A stretch of 53,893 nucleotides of DNA, taken from positions 1-53,893 of the forward strand of contig DASRFK010000303.1 in NCBI GenBank assembly GCA_035651635.1, given 5' to 3'. The position numbers were made by a program, and so were the translations under genes. The stretch is from JANXQE01 sp035651635 (GTDB lineage: Bacteria; Verrucomicrobiota; Verrucomicrobiia; Limisphaerales; UBA8199). Positions 17,506 to 27,400 of the stretch are shown piece after piece; position 1 is the first letter of the stretch, and each line of letters starts with the position of its first letter. The notes beneath the pieces are model-generated. The model had not been told where the DNA came from and did not search any database. It saw only the letters and a program-made list of their open reading frames with translations.

Positions 17506-19625
17506 GAGCGGCGGCACCCCCAAATCAGCAACAAAGCCAGCACGGCCGCGCCAATTCCCAGCGCGCGCAGGTAATTCTGAACCCGCCCATTCTGAAGCCG
17601 TGAAAGCAAGCGCCCGCCGCCGGAAATGCCTTCGCACGTTTCATCAAAAGCCCGGTTCACTACCTGCTCGTCCAACACGCGATCCACCCACGAAATACCA
17701 ATCACCAGCCCGGACACCAGTTGCACCACCCCTTCCCACACCCACCGATCCAGCCAATCGCACGCCTGCGCCCACCAGCGGTTCAACCCGACAAAAGCCC
17801 ATTCATAGGCTTCATCGAAATAGTATTTGCGCCGTAACAGCGTGAACAGGTTCGGCCACCAGCGTTCCAGGACGTCCAACTGCTGGGAGTCCAACGGTTC
17901 ACGTCCGTAGAGCCAATAACCCAAACCGATTCCCGCCAGCGCAATGATGCTGGAGGTCAGCATCACCGGCAGTACACCCGGTTTGCTGAGCCCGGCAAAA
18001 TTGAACGTGGCATGCTCGCCTTCTAAAAAAGACTGGATCCACGTCCAGGCTGGCGTACCAAAAAAGCCCAATACCACCGAGAAAAAGGCCAGTGCCACCA
18101 GCGGCAAAACCATCGTTCCAGGACTTTCGTGCGGTTCGGCAGGCAATTCCACGTGCGGATGTTCCCGGGCCGGCAGCCCCGCATGCGCCACCGTCCGCTG
18201 CTCTGATGAGGTCGTTTTCCCAAGCGACAAGCGGCAATTGCCAAAAAAAACGAAGCACATCTGGCGCGTCATATAAAACCCCGTCAGCAGCGCGCCGATC
18301 ATTCCAAGGTAAAATGGCCAATGCGTAATCGGCCATTCCCGTGCCGAGTGCAAAATCTCGTCCTTGCTCCAAAATCCCGAGAAGAACAGCGGCACACCGC
18401 TGAGGGCCATCATGCCGATTGCGTAGGTCGCAAAGGTGATGGGCATGAATCTGCGCAACCCACCCATGCACCGGACATCCTGCTCCTCGTGACAGCCGTG
18501 AATCACCGACCCGGCGCCCATGAACAGCAGCGCTTTGAAAAACGCGTGCGTGATGAGGTGGAACATGCCCACGGCCACACCGCCCGCACCCAGACCCATC
18601 ATCATGAAACCAAGTTGAGATACCGTCGAATACGCCAGGATGCGTTTAATGTCGGTTTGAGCCACAGCAATCGTGGCCGCGAACACCGCGGTGATTGCCC
18701 CCACCCACGTAATAACGATTAGGGCCGAGGCGGTGCCGGGATGTCCGGCTGGCGCCAGTGCCATGAGCGGGTAAACCCGGGCGACCAGGAACACGCCGGC
18801 AGCCACCATCGTCGCGGCATGAATCAAGGCGCTGACCGGGGTGGGACCTTCCATTGCGTCAGGCAACCACACATGCAACGGCACCTGGCCGGATTTGCCA
18901 ACGGCGCCGCAAAAGATGAGCAGCGCAATGCCCGTCGGTACCGCGATTCCCCAGCCGCTGACTTGGCCGGCCAAAGACGACAGCGCCGGCGTCTCCAGAA
19001 ATCCCTCGCCGCCGTCATAGAACAGCAAAGTGCCGCTTTGCCCGTACAACCAAACGATCCCAATCAAAAATGCCAGGTCCCCAATGCGCGTGGTGATAAA
19101 TGCCTTCTTCGCCGCCGCCGCCGCGCTGGGCTTATGGTACCAAAACCCAATCAGCAGGTACGACGTGAGCCCCACAATTTCCCAACAAATGAAGAAAAGC
19201 AGCAAGCTATTGGCGATGACCAGTCCCAACATGGCCGCCGCAAACAATGAGAGGAAACAGAAGAACCGCGTAAAGTTCTCATCATGAGCCATATAGCCCA
19301 CGCTATATACGAAGATCAACAGCCCCACCAGGCACACCATCACAAGCATTAACGCCGTGAGTGGATCCAGCAACCACCCCACCCTCACCCAGCCATCACC
19401 CAACTGGAACCACGGGACGTTAATTACCTGTCGTGAGACGGCCGTGCCCACGTGTGCCACGGCCGACCCGAACGCGCAGCATGCGAGCACCAGGGCAAGA
19501 GCCATCGAGCCAATCGCCAGGCCAGCGGAAAATAGCCGTTGCCGGCGTGGCGCCACAGCGCTAAGCCCGGCCCCAACGAGCGGCAGTACTGGAATCAGCC
19601 ACAGATTTCGCGCGATCCAATCCAT
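17502..19625 (-). CDS. nuoL: NADH-quinone oxidoreductase subunit L with long lateral helix
   Basis: The distal antiporter-like subunit of complex I, 707 residues. Typical NuoL residues are visible: Glu in FFICWEIVGLTSYLLIG, Lys in GAVGKSGQVPLHVWLPDAM, GPTPVSALIHAATMV and SGFWSKDEIL. The C-terminus carries the amphipathic lateral helix region (from RKYYFDEAYEWAF to RLLSRLQNGRVQNY). It is about 94 residues from that YFDE motif to the start of the last helix, which seems some two dozen residues longer than the canonical form I remember. A longer arm would be needed to span two NuoM subunits. The gene overlaps nuoM1 by 4 bases and begins 1 base after nuoK ends. Confidence 0.93.
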   Translation of the reverse strand: MDWIARNLWLIPVLPLVGAGLSAVAPRRQRLFSAGLAIGSMALALVLACCAFGSAVAHVGTAVSRQVINVPWFQLGDGWVRVGWLLDPLTALMLVMVCLVGLLIFVYSVGYMAHDENFTRFFCFLSLFAAAMLGLVIANSLLLFFICWEIVGLTSYLLIGFWYHKPSAAAAAKKAFITTRIGDLAFLIGIVWLYGQSGTLLFYDGGEGFLETPALSSLAGQVSGWGIAVPTGIALLIFCGAVGKSGQVPLHVWLPDAMEGPTPVSALIHAATMVAAGVFLVARVYPLMALAPAGHPGTASALIVITWVGAITAVFAATIAVAQTDIKRILAYSTVSQLGFMMMGLGAGGVAVGMFHLITHAFFKALLFMGAGSVIHGCHEEQDVRCMGGLRRFMPITFATYAIGMMALSGVPLFFSGFWSKDEILHSAREWPITHWPFYLGMIGALLTGFYMTRQMCFVFFGNCRLSLGKTTSSEQRTVAHAGLPAREHPHVELPAEPHESPGTMVLPLVALAFFSVVLGFFGTPAWTWIQSFLEGEHATFNFAGLSKPGVLPVMLTSSIIALAGIGLGYWLYGREPLDSQQLDVLERWWPNLFTLLRRKYYFDEAYEWAFVGLNRWWAQACDWLDRWVWEGVVQLVSGLVIGISWVDRVLDEQVVNRAFDETCEGISGGGRLLSRLQNGRVQNYLRALGIGAAVLALLLIWGCRRS

Positions 19626-19626
19626 C

Positions 19627-19938
19627 TCAACCTCTCATCGAATCGATTCGGTCGACATTCGTGGTTTTGTAGTGACGGTACACAGAAATAATCAGGGCCA
19701 GGCCCACCGCAGCTTCGGCGGCCGCCACCGCGATTGAGAACAGGACGAACACGATGCCGGTCAACTCGTCGGGGTGCGGGCCGAAGCGCCAGAACGCAAT
19801 GAAATTCAAATTCGCCGCGTTGAGCATGAGTTCGATGCCGATGAGAACGACAATCGCATTTCGGCGCGTCACCGCCCCGGCAAAACCAATTGCGAAGAGG
19901 AGCGCGGCCACAAAGAGATATCCGTGCAGCGGCGTCAC
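19627..19938 (-). CDS. nuoK: NADH-quinone oxidoreductase subunit K
   Basis: A small membrane subunit of complex I, 103 residues with three helices. The conserved membrane glutamates are visible in VVLIGIELMLNAANLNF and AVAAAEAAVGLALI. The start codon overlaps the nuoJ stop by 4 bases (ATGA). The C-terminal tail YRHYKTTNVDRIDSMRG is typical in length. Confidence 0.94.
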   Translation of the reverse strand: MTPLHGYLFVAALLFAIGFAGAVTRRNAIVVLIGIELMLNAANLNFIAFWRFGPHPDELTGIVFVLFSIAVAAAEAAVGLALIISVYRHYKTTNVDRIDSMRG

Positions 19939-20450
19939 TTGGCGCCTCCGGATTGTTCGTTTGCCGTCTCGCGCAGAGCGAGGATAACCGCACCGATTAA
20001 GGCGGCTGTGAGCAACAAACCGAGGACCTCCAACGGCAGGATGTATCGCGTCATGAGTTCATCCCCAAGTTGGCGCACACTGGCGCTGGGCATCGAGGCT
20101 GATTCTGACGGAAGTGCCCGGCTGGAGAGGACTGCTGCGGCAATCACGGCGAACACCACCGACGCGACGGCGACACCGACAAACCACTTGCTTGAAAAGA
20201 TCGCTTCCGCTGGCGGTTCGCTGCCCCGGGTCAAAAGGATGGCAAAGACAATCAGAATCGCCACGGCGCCCACATAGACCAGGATTTGGGCGAACCCCAC
20301 GAACTGGGCATTCAATTGGAGGTAAAGTGCCGCCAGGCCCGCAAAAGTCACCGCGAGCGAAAGCGCACAATGCACCAGGTTGCGCAAGGTCATGGCGGCA
20401 ATCGCGCTCGCAACCGTGACCAGGCTCAGGATGATGAAGACGGCCGTCAT
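19935..20450 (-). CDS. nuoJ: NADH-quinone oxidoreductase subunit J
   Basis: A membrane subunit of complex I, 171 residues with about five helices. The pi-bulge helix region GFAQILVYVGAVAILIVFAI is clear. I start it at the ATG at 20450, four bases after the nuoH stop; an open frame further upstream only re-reads nuoH. A polar loop (SRALPSESASMPSASVRQLG) separates helices 4 and 5. Confidence 0.92.
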   Translation of the reverse strand: MTAVFIILSLVTVASAIAAMTLRNLVHCALSLAVTFAGLAALYLQLNAQFVGFAQILVYVGAVAILIVFAILLTRGSEPPAEAIFSSKWFVGVAVASVVFAVIAAAVLSSRALPSESASMPSASVRQLGDELMTRYILPLEVLGLLLTAALIGAVILALRETANEQSGGAK

Positions 20451-20454
20451 CGGG

Positions 20455-21621
20455 TTATTCGGCGTATCGATACGATCGTTTGTGCACCCCGCTATTGCTG
20501 GCGAGGCCGCGCGCCAAAAGCACGTAGGAGCCGGCGACGAGCACCAGGCAAATGAGCCAGCGCGCCAGCCCGCCCGGAATGAAACGCCACAGCCCAGCGA
20601 CGAACAAATCCACCAAGGCCATCGGGAGCATGAATTTCCAGGCAAAAGCCATGAGTTGGTCCATTCTGAGTCGTGGCAATGTGCCGCGAACCCAGATGAA
20701 AACCAGGATCAGCCCGAGGAGCTTCGCAAAGAACCAGAGGTAGGAAGGAATCCATTGCAGGAAAGGAACGGGTGCCTGCCAGCCACCCAGGAACAGGGTT
20801 ATGGCCAGCCCGCTCACCGCGAACATGCCGATATATTCCCCCAGAAAGAATAGCGCGAACTTGAACCCCGAATACTCGGTATAGTATCCCGCAATGATCT
20901 CGGATTCGCCCTCCGGCAAGTCAAACGGCGCGCGATTGGATTCGGCCGCGCCGGCAATCATAAACAGGCCAAAACCGGCCAATCCCCAGGGAGTGAGAAC
21001 GTACCAATGCGGCAGCCAGCCCGAGTAACCCGCCTGCGCGGCAACGACTGCATCGGTGGACAGCGATCCAGCGGTCATAATCGCCGGGACAGCCGCGAGA
21101 ATCAGCGGCACCTCGTAGCTGATCATTTGCGCGATGGCACGCATTGCGCCGAGCAACGAGTATTTGTTGCGGCTCGACCACCCGGCCATGAACACCGACA
21201 ACTCAGTGGCGGCGCCGGCCGCGAAAAAGAACAGAACCCCGGCATCGAGCTCGACCATGGTCATGTTGCGGCCCATGGGTAATACCGCCAAAGCAAGGAA
21301 GGCGGGCACTAGCAGGACCAAGGGCGCGAGGAAATGCACCATGCCATCCGCCGAATAGGGCACGATATCCTCCTTGGTCAGCGTCTTGAGACCGTCGGCA
21401 GCCGGTTGCAGCAGTCCGAACGGACCAACGCGATTGGGGCCATAACGATTCTGGATGCGGCCCAGGCCTTTGCGTTCAAGAACCGTCGTGAGCGCGAATA
21501 GTGAAGCAAACACAAGGATCAGAGCGGCCACGCTCAGCAAGCCGGAAACAATCGGCTCAAACTGGCCGGGCGCCAAGCCCATCAGCCAGTGCTTCAGCTC
21601 TACAAAAATCTGATCGATCAT
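20455..21621 (-). CDS. nuoH: NADH-quinone oxidoreductase subunit H
   Basis: The quinone-site membrane subunit of complex I, 388 residues with about eight helices. Signatures are ERKGLGRIQNRYGPNRVGP, the loop QPAADGLKTLTKEDI, MISYEVPL and NRAPFDLPEGESEIIAGY. It connects the pump arm to NuoB/D/I. Here nuoI precedes nuoH in the operon, the reverse of the usual order. The C-terminus (NSGVHKRSYRYAE) abuts nuoJ. Confidence 0.95.
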   Translation of the reverse strand: MIDQIFVELKHWLMGLAPGQFEPIVSGLLSVAALILVFASLFALTTVLERKGLGRIQNRYGPNRVGPFGLLQPAADGLKTLTKEDIVPYSADGMVHFLAPLVLLVPAFLALAVLPMGRNMTMVELDAGVLFFFAAGAATELSVFMAGWSSRNKYSLLGAMRAIAQMISYEVPLILAAVPAIMTAGSLSTDAVVAAQAGYSGWLPHWYVLTPWGLAGFGLFMIAGAAESNRAPFDLPEGESEIIAGYYTEYSGFKFALFFLGEYIGMFAVSGLAITLFLGGWQAPVPFLQWIPSYLWFFAKLLGLILVFIWVRGTLPRLRMDQLMAFAWKFMLPMALVDLFVAGLWRFIPGGLARWLICLVLVAGSYVLLARGLASNSGVHKRSYRYAE

Positions 21622-21727
21622 CTCGTTATCGCAGCTCCGCCGCTATTTGCGCGACACCCCGCCGGGTTAGAAATTGCTTTGCTGGGCGCGAAGCATGCCG
21701 CAAATCGCAACGGCGGCAAGCAATTAC

Positions 21728-21893
21728 CTCACTGCGTGAGGAAATCCGAAACCCGAAGTCCGAAATCCGAATTGCAGCCGCAAAGGAACGCAGAGAACGC
21801 AAAGAGAAAAAGCAGGACGAAACGAGAGGTAGCCGTTCTCAGGGTTCGGCCTTCGTTCGGGTTTCGGCCTTCGGATTTCGAATTTCCGCTGCT
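21728..21893. repeat. CCGAA-rich imperfect inverted repeat between nuoI and nuoH
   Basis: Contains a small hairpin CCTCACTGCGTGAGG, a run of GAAATCCGAAACCCGAAGTC-type units and, about 80 bases on, TTCGGGTTTCGGCCTTCGG, roughly its complement. A similar TTCGGGTTTCGG-rich stretch lies at 39710-39770. It is the largest gap within the nuoD-N half of the operon and could affect nuoI/nuoH expression. Confidence 0.55.
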
Positions 21894-22508
21894 TCATTTG
21901 GCAACAGCGGCAAGCGCCGGGGCGCTTGCCTTGGACTCCACAGATGCCTTGGGAGCGGCGGCGGTCGCGGCCGCCTTCGCGTCAGCTTTGGCTTTTTCGG
22001 CACCCAATCGCGCATCCACCTCGGAAGCCTCAGTTGGGTGGATCTTTTGATAATACAAGTTCGACTTCGCCAGGTCGTCTTTGCGCAAGAGCAATTGGCC
22101 AAACCGGTCGCTCGTGCTCAACTCATATTCAACATCCATTTTGATCGCGTCGAACGGGCAGACCTCGACACAAATTTGACAACTCATGCAGACCGAGACA
22201 TCGATATCGAACACCTTCGGCTGGAATTGCAGTTTGCCGATATAATCGGGCTTTTTGGCTGTGTCTTTGACGATGTAAATGCACTGGGGCGGACACTCCT
22301 TCTCGCAGATCTGACAAGCGACGCAGCGCAATCCCTTTTGCCAGTCGTCGCCGTCGTACACCAGGAAAGGGAAATTCCGAGTCGCCTCCTTTTGCGGGAG
22401 GCGTTCTTCCGGGTATTGAACGGTAACCAGGCGATCTTCGCTGACATAACTGCCCACAAAATTGCGAGCCGTCTCAGCCATTCCTTTGATAATGCCTTCA
22501 CCTAACAT
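21894..22508 (-). CDS. nuoI: NADH-quinone oxidoreductase subunit I (two [4Fe-4S] ferredoxin-like)
   Basis: The peripheral-arm subunit carrying two [4Fe-4S] clusters that pass electrons towards NuoB. The motifs CVACQICEKECPPQCI and CMSCQICVEVCPFDAI are both intact. It has 204 residues with an ATG start. The C-terminal 45 residues form an Ala/Lys-rich low-complexity tail (EKAKADAKAAATAAAPKA) absent from typical NuoI. It is placed between nuoD and nuoH. Because no NuoE/F/G is encoded here, NuoI may be the electron entry point, for example from a ferredoxin; that is inference. Confidence 0.94.
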   Translation of the reverse strand: MLGEGIIKGMAETARNFVGSYVSEDRLVTVQYPEERLPQKEATRNFPFLVYDGDDWQKGLRCVACQICEKECPPQCIYIVKDTAKKPDYIGKLQFQPKVFDIDVSVCMSCQICVEVCPFDAIKMDVEYELSTSDRFGQLLLRKDDLAKSNLYYQKIHPTEASEVDARLGAEKAKADAKAAATAAAPKASVESKASAPALAAVAK

Positions 22509-22565
22509 AATACATGTGAAAACTGGATAACCTGAAAACTGGATAACGTGATAACCTTCCCGCTC

Positions 22566-23753
22566 TCACCGGTCCACCTCTCCTAAAACAATATCGACAC
22601 TGCCCAGAATAATGACCACGTCGGCCACATGCTGGCCCAGGCACATATCCTCCAAAATCGTCAGGTTAATAAAGCTGGGCGGCCGGACACGATAGCGATA
22701 AGGATTCGGCGAACCATCGCTGATCAGGAAGAATCCCAGCTCGCCCTTGGGAGCTTCAATTCGGCCGTAGGCTTCGCCGGCTTTCGGACGAAAACCACGC
22801 AACTTCGCTTTGGGATCCACGATCGGACCGGCGGGAATATCGCGCAGGGCGGGTTCGAGGATCTTGAGAGACTCCCTCATTTCCAATACGCGAACCATAT
22901 AACGGTCGTAAACATCGCCATGATCGCCCAGGGGCACGCGAAACGGAAATCGATCGTAGATGCCGTAACGGTCGACCTTGCGCAGATCGTAATTGATCCC
23001 GGTGGCGCGGAGCATTGGACCGGTAATGCTCGAGTTAACGGCAAGTTCTTTGGATAAAACACCCACACCTTGCGTCCGCGACATCAGAATTTCATTTTCA
23101 TTCAGCAGGTTCTCGAATTCATCCAGGAAGCGCGGAAATTCGGCGACGACCGCTTTGGCCTGGTCGAGCCAGCCGTTGGGCAGATCGCAACGGCAACCGC
23201 CAAAGCGCATATAATTGCACATCATCCGCGCGCCCGTTAACTCTTCGAACAAGTCCAAAATCTTTTCCCGTTCGCGAAAGGCATACATCAGCGGCGTGCC
23301 GGTGGCGCCCATGTCCTGCAAAAGAAATCCGCCCAGGCAGGTGTGATTCTGCAAGCGCGTCAGTTCGGCGGTGATGATGCGGATGTATTCGGCGCGTTCC
23401 GGCACCTGCAAGCCCGCGAGCTTTTCCACAGCCAGGCAGTACGCCCAGTTATTCGTCAGTGAGCAAAAGTAGTCCAGCCGGTCGGTATAAGGTATCGACG
23501 CGAGATAGGTCGTATTCTCGGCAATTTTTTCGTGATTGCGATGCAGGTAGCCGAAGATCGGCTTGAGCTTGACCACGCGTTCCCCGTCCAGAACGACGTC
23601 CATGCGGAATACCCCGTGGGTCGACGGATGCTGCGGGCCCATCGAGATTTCGAGCAAGTCCGTTGGTTGCGACCCGTTTCCCGCTGGCTTGGACAGCAAG
23701 GTGTATGGCGCGGGTGCAACACTCGTCCCCAGTGAATCTCCTCGCTCGCTCAT
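22566..23753 (-). CDS. nuoD: NADH-quinone oxidoreductase subunit D
   Basis: The 49-kDa-type subunit lining the quinone site, 395 residues. Landmarks are SMGPQHPSTHGVFRM, the region AYCLAVEKLAGLQVPERAEY, GGCRCDLPNGW and the C-terminal IILGSVDIVLGEVDR. The ATG lies 7 bases after nuoC ends. There is a roughly 35-residue N-terminal lead before the conserved motif. It is a stand-alone NuoD, not fused to NuoC. Confidence 0.95.
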   Translation of the reverse strand: MSERGDSLGTSVAPAPYTLLSKPAGNGSQPTDLLEISMGPQHPSTHGVFRMDVVLDGERVVKLKPIFGYLHRNHEKIAENTTYLASIPYTDRLDYFCSLTNNWAYCLAVEKLAGLQVPERAEYIRIITAELTRLQNHTCLGGFLLQDMGATGTPLMYAFREREKILDLFEELTGARMMCNYMRFGGCRCDLPNGWLDQAKAVVAEFPRFLDEFENLLNENEILMSRTQGVGVLSKELAVNSSITGPMLRATGINYDLRKVDRYGIYDRFPFRVPLGDHGDVYDRYMVRVLEMRESLKILEPALRDIPAGPIVDPKAKLRGFRPKAGEAYGRIEAPKGELGFFLISDGSPNPYRYRVRPPSFINLTILEDMCLGQHVADVVIILGSVDIVLGEVDR

Positions 23754-23760
23754 GCCGATG

Positions 23761-24393
23761 TCACTTCAACTGCCCTGCCCGGTGCTGTTTCGCTTTTTCC
23801 AAAACTTCGTCGTGCGGCGTCGGTTCGTACTCGTAATCGTCCGGCTCAACGTAGTCCTTGCGCATCGGGTGATCTTTGAACTCATCCCACATTAGAATGC
23901 GGCGCAGGTCCGGATGGCCGTCAAAAATGATGCCGTAGAGATCGTAGGCCTCACGCTCTTGAAATTCCGCGCCGCGCCAGACCGGTGTCAGCGAGGGCAC
24001 ATGGGTTTGGTCCGTCCGGTTTGCAGTGCGCAACCGCAGGATGACCGGCCCCTGTTTGAGCTCCATCGAGTAGAGGTGGTGCACGACCTCGAGGTACCCC
24101 GGCCGTGTTCGCTCGCTGGTTTGTTCGATGTCGCGCTCCACCCCGTCGATCACCTGTTTGGTTTTCGTGGTCTCTTTGGTGACCGCGTCCAGCCAATCGA
24201 CCGCCGTCACGTTCGAATCATAATCCAGGCGCAGCAACGGGTCGATCAGGAGAAAACGCGCCACCGCCAGGGCGTGCTCGGGATCGACTCGAATGGAATG
24301 TTGCGCGCACGGACTGCCGTTGCGCACGATCTCCAGCTGGGCGCCAGGGACCGCCGCTTCCACGCGTGCCTTGATCTGTTCGACCGTTTCCAC
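23761..24393 (-). CDS. nuoC: NADH-quinone oxidoreductase subunit C
   Basis: The 30-kDa-type peripheral subunit, 210 residues with a GTG start. The family signature is clear: AEFQEREAYDLYGIIFDGHP followed by DLRRILMWDEFKDHPMRKDY. A stretch of about 20 polar residues (TKETTKTKQVIDGVERDIEQ) interrupts the middle of the fold compared with typical NuoC. The gene lies about 95 bases after the TPR/transglutaminase gene. That gap holds a short CCTGGT..ACCAGG hairpin but no recognisable promoter. Confidence 0.93.
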   Translation of the reverse strand: METVEQIKARVEAAVPGAQLEIVRNGSPCAQHSIRVDPEHALAVARFLLIDPLLRLDYDSNVTAVDWLDAVTKETTKTKQVIDGVERDIEQTSERTRPGYLEVVHHLYSMELKQGPVILRLRTANRTDQTHVPSLTPVWRGAEFQEREAYDLYGIIFDGHPDLRRILMWDEFKDHPMRKDYVEPDDYEYEPTPHDEVLEKAKQHRAGQLK

Positions 24394-24487
24394 GACCGCT
24401 AATGTACCGATTGCCTGCGCAATCGCCAGCTTTCTTGCTAATAAACCTATTCAGACCGCCTGGTGGGAACCAGGACGATACCGGCTC

Positions 24488-27400
24488 CTATTGCCCCGGG
24501 CGCTCGGCAACCAGACGCGGCCGCAGTGAGTCGCCCGCCTGGCGCAGGGCGGCCCGATAGGCTTCGTATTCTTCGGCCGGACCGCGTCGGGCGGGTTCAA
24601 AAATCGTGGAGTTCAGCTGCCATCCGTTAGGGACGCTCTGCAAGGTGGTTCGCGAGGTTATAAAGCGATTTTCGACGTTCAGATCACGGTCAGGCGAAGA
24701 CGCGGGGGCAAACCCGGGAGGCAAGGTGATATTGACGTTGCGTTCCAGCCGCAAGGGAGTGCTGGTTTCGTAAGGCGCGCGTCGCTTTTCCGCCGGTTGA
24801 GTGTTGAAGAAACTCCGCTCGATTCCAAAAGCCGGCGCACCGGCCAGTTGAGCGCCGAGCAATTCAAACTGGCCATGCACCAGCGAGGTGAGCCGGAATG
24901 TTAACGGCGCGGTGGAGCTGTCCAGTGCCTCGAGCTTCAACTCGAGCAACTCGGCTGCCGGGCTGATCAGCTCGGCGGCGACATACGATCGCCTGGCAGA
25001 AGGCGAACTCCCCCGCAAGAAGGATCGAAGGTAAGCGGCATGCACGCCTTCAAATTCGAGAACTTCGGTGACCAATGTCTCGAATTTATTTGTAAATTGG
25101 ATGTTCCTGGTCAGCCGAACCACACTCGCATTGGTGGGATACGGGGGAACGCGAACAAATCGTGGGGCGTCTTTTTCCAATATCAAGGGGTGCTGGCCGG
25201 CGAGTCCAAAGGCCCAGCCTGCAGTAAGATCAGCGCTCTTGGCGGTACAGTCGACAAACCAATCGCGTGACGTGCCGGGCACATAAACGATCATGTGGTT
25301 GAACTGATCCAGGGAAGGAAGGTCCTCACGTACGATCGAATTCAGGCTTACCAGGGCCAACGAAGCGGGCACACCGACGCTCTTGAGCAGCTGCTGGGTG
25401 AGAACGGCATGATCTTTGCAATCGCCGTACTTGTTGTGGAGAATCTGCTGCAGCGGCTGCGGGTCGCGAGCGCGCCGTCCGAACTCAATCGCCTTGTAGG
25501 TGAAGTTGGTCTGAACGTAACCAGCCACGGCGGCGATCTTTTGCGGCAGATTGGTTGCCCCGTGGGTCACTTGCCGGCCCAATTCGGCAAAATCCGAAGG
25601 CCATTCCAGGCGGGGCCGCAATGTATCCAAGTACTCGGTCACCAACGCCGGCCAGCTGGTGGTCGCATCACTCAACCAAAGCATCGGAGCATAGTCCGGG
25701 ATCGCAGGCAGGAGCGGCTCCCAACGCATCACGGCCGGCTGTTTGCACCGCCAGCAAACACCGTTTTTCAACGGCTCGGCCGGGACCAACGGAGAGCTGG
25801 CCCAGCGCACCCCGTTGCTGTCACCCTGAAAATAGACAATCGATTCCTGCACCGGGAACGGGCGCGAAAAGGTGACCGGCAGGAAGGAAAACGACTTGGG
25901 CTCGCCAAACTCTTTCCGCGTGTAAACGGCCTCGATCCGGCACCCGGGCTGCAACCCGGCAATCGGAATATGCAAAATCTTTCGACTGGTGGCCATGCCG
26001 TTGCCGGAATCGTCGAGCAAAAAATAATCACTGGGATGGGCTTCGCTAATCAAAGCGCCCGCCGCGTTTCTGACCTCCAGTTTATTGACGTAGAGGTCCT
26101 CGGTCAGAGGGTGAAAGCCAATCTGGAACGTAGAGAAATACGAGACCCCTTCCGCATTGAGGGTATGGACGGTCACGTACTCGGTGCTCTTCATCTCCTT
26201 GCCGCGGATAAACGACACCGCCAGGAGGCGGCGCGAGTAGTAAGCGCCGTCGTCCGCGCCGAAGTCCGGGGCCGGGGCGGGTATCTCCGTCTTCAATTCA
26301 GCCGGAGGTTCAACCGGTTCAATTGGGTCTTTGACCAAAGAATTGGCCCCCTCACCCAAAGCTCCGGAGGCGAGATTAAGCCAGCTCTTAATGTCGGCGT
26401 CGTTAGGAGCGTCTTTGAGCGCCTGCTCGAACGATTGTTTCGCCTCGCGATACCACCGGAGCGCGAACTCGGAACGGCCCTTCAACACCAGCAGGCTCGC
26501 GGAAGGTCCCTGCTGGCGCAGCACTTCCTGGCTAAGCGCGAGCGCTTCGCTGGGCTTGCCGGAGGCAATATAACAATCACCCAGAGAGTAAACAATTCCA
26601 GCGTGAAAAGGATACTTCTCCCTCTGGACTTTCAGCAACTCCAGCGCCTCAGCGAACCGGCGCTGGTGCTTCAAAATGCTTGCCTGAATCAGTCGCACCG
26701 CCGGAGCGTCGTGGCGCTTCAGGTACGCCTCTGTTTCCCGCAGACCGCGGTCGAATTGTTCGGCCTGGGAGAGCAATTGAATATAGTCGCGAAAATCGTC
26801 CTCCGAATCGTAACCGGTCGAGAAGAGCTTCGCATAATTGGTTAAGGCCAACGGGATTTCGCCGAGGCGCGATTGGAGGAACGCCTCGCGCGCCTTGAGA
26901 TTGGCCAGAGAATCGGTGAGCGTTTGGTGAGCTTCCAATTCAGTCAACGCATCGCGGTAATTGCCGGTATGCAGACAGGCATCAACCAAATTGCTCAAAT
27001 AAGGCGTGTCGCGCTCATAGGTGTCCAGGGCCACAGCGTGTTTGAAAAACGCGGCGGCGCGTTCGAAACGATGTTGTTCGTAATAGACCAGGCCCAAGGC
27101 ATTGAGCGCGATCCGCTGGACCTGCTTCTCGTCTGAAGTCATCTGCTCCGGCGGCGGCAGGTTCAACGGGCCGTCCAAAAAAATCACCCGCGCGAGCGCG
27201 TCGTCCAGGAACTTGTCTTTTTGCGGCCGGTCCGTGTTGATCCAGGCCGAAAGCAGGTAGGCGATATTTGTGCCGACGAGCACCTGCAGTCGGTAGCTGT
27301 ACGGCCGCCCGGAACTGGAGGGGCGTTCAAACCCCAATTCAATGCCGTCGAGGTTCCCACGGTGAATCGCGCGTGCGTTGGCCAGCTCTTTTTGCTCGAC

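Noticed and set aside
25295..26845. Plus-strand frame of 516 codons opposite the transglutaminase gene
   Set aside because: It is Arg/Gln-rich antisense sequence across a clear TPR/transglutaminase coding region.
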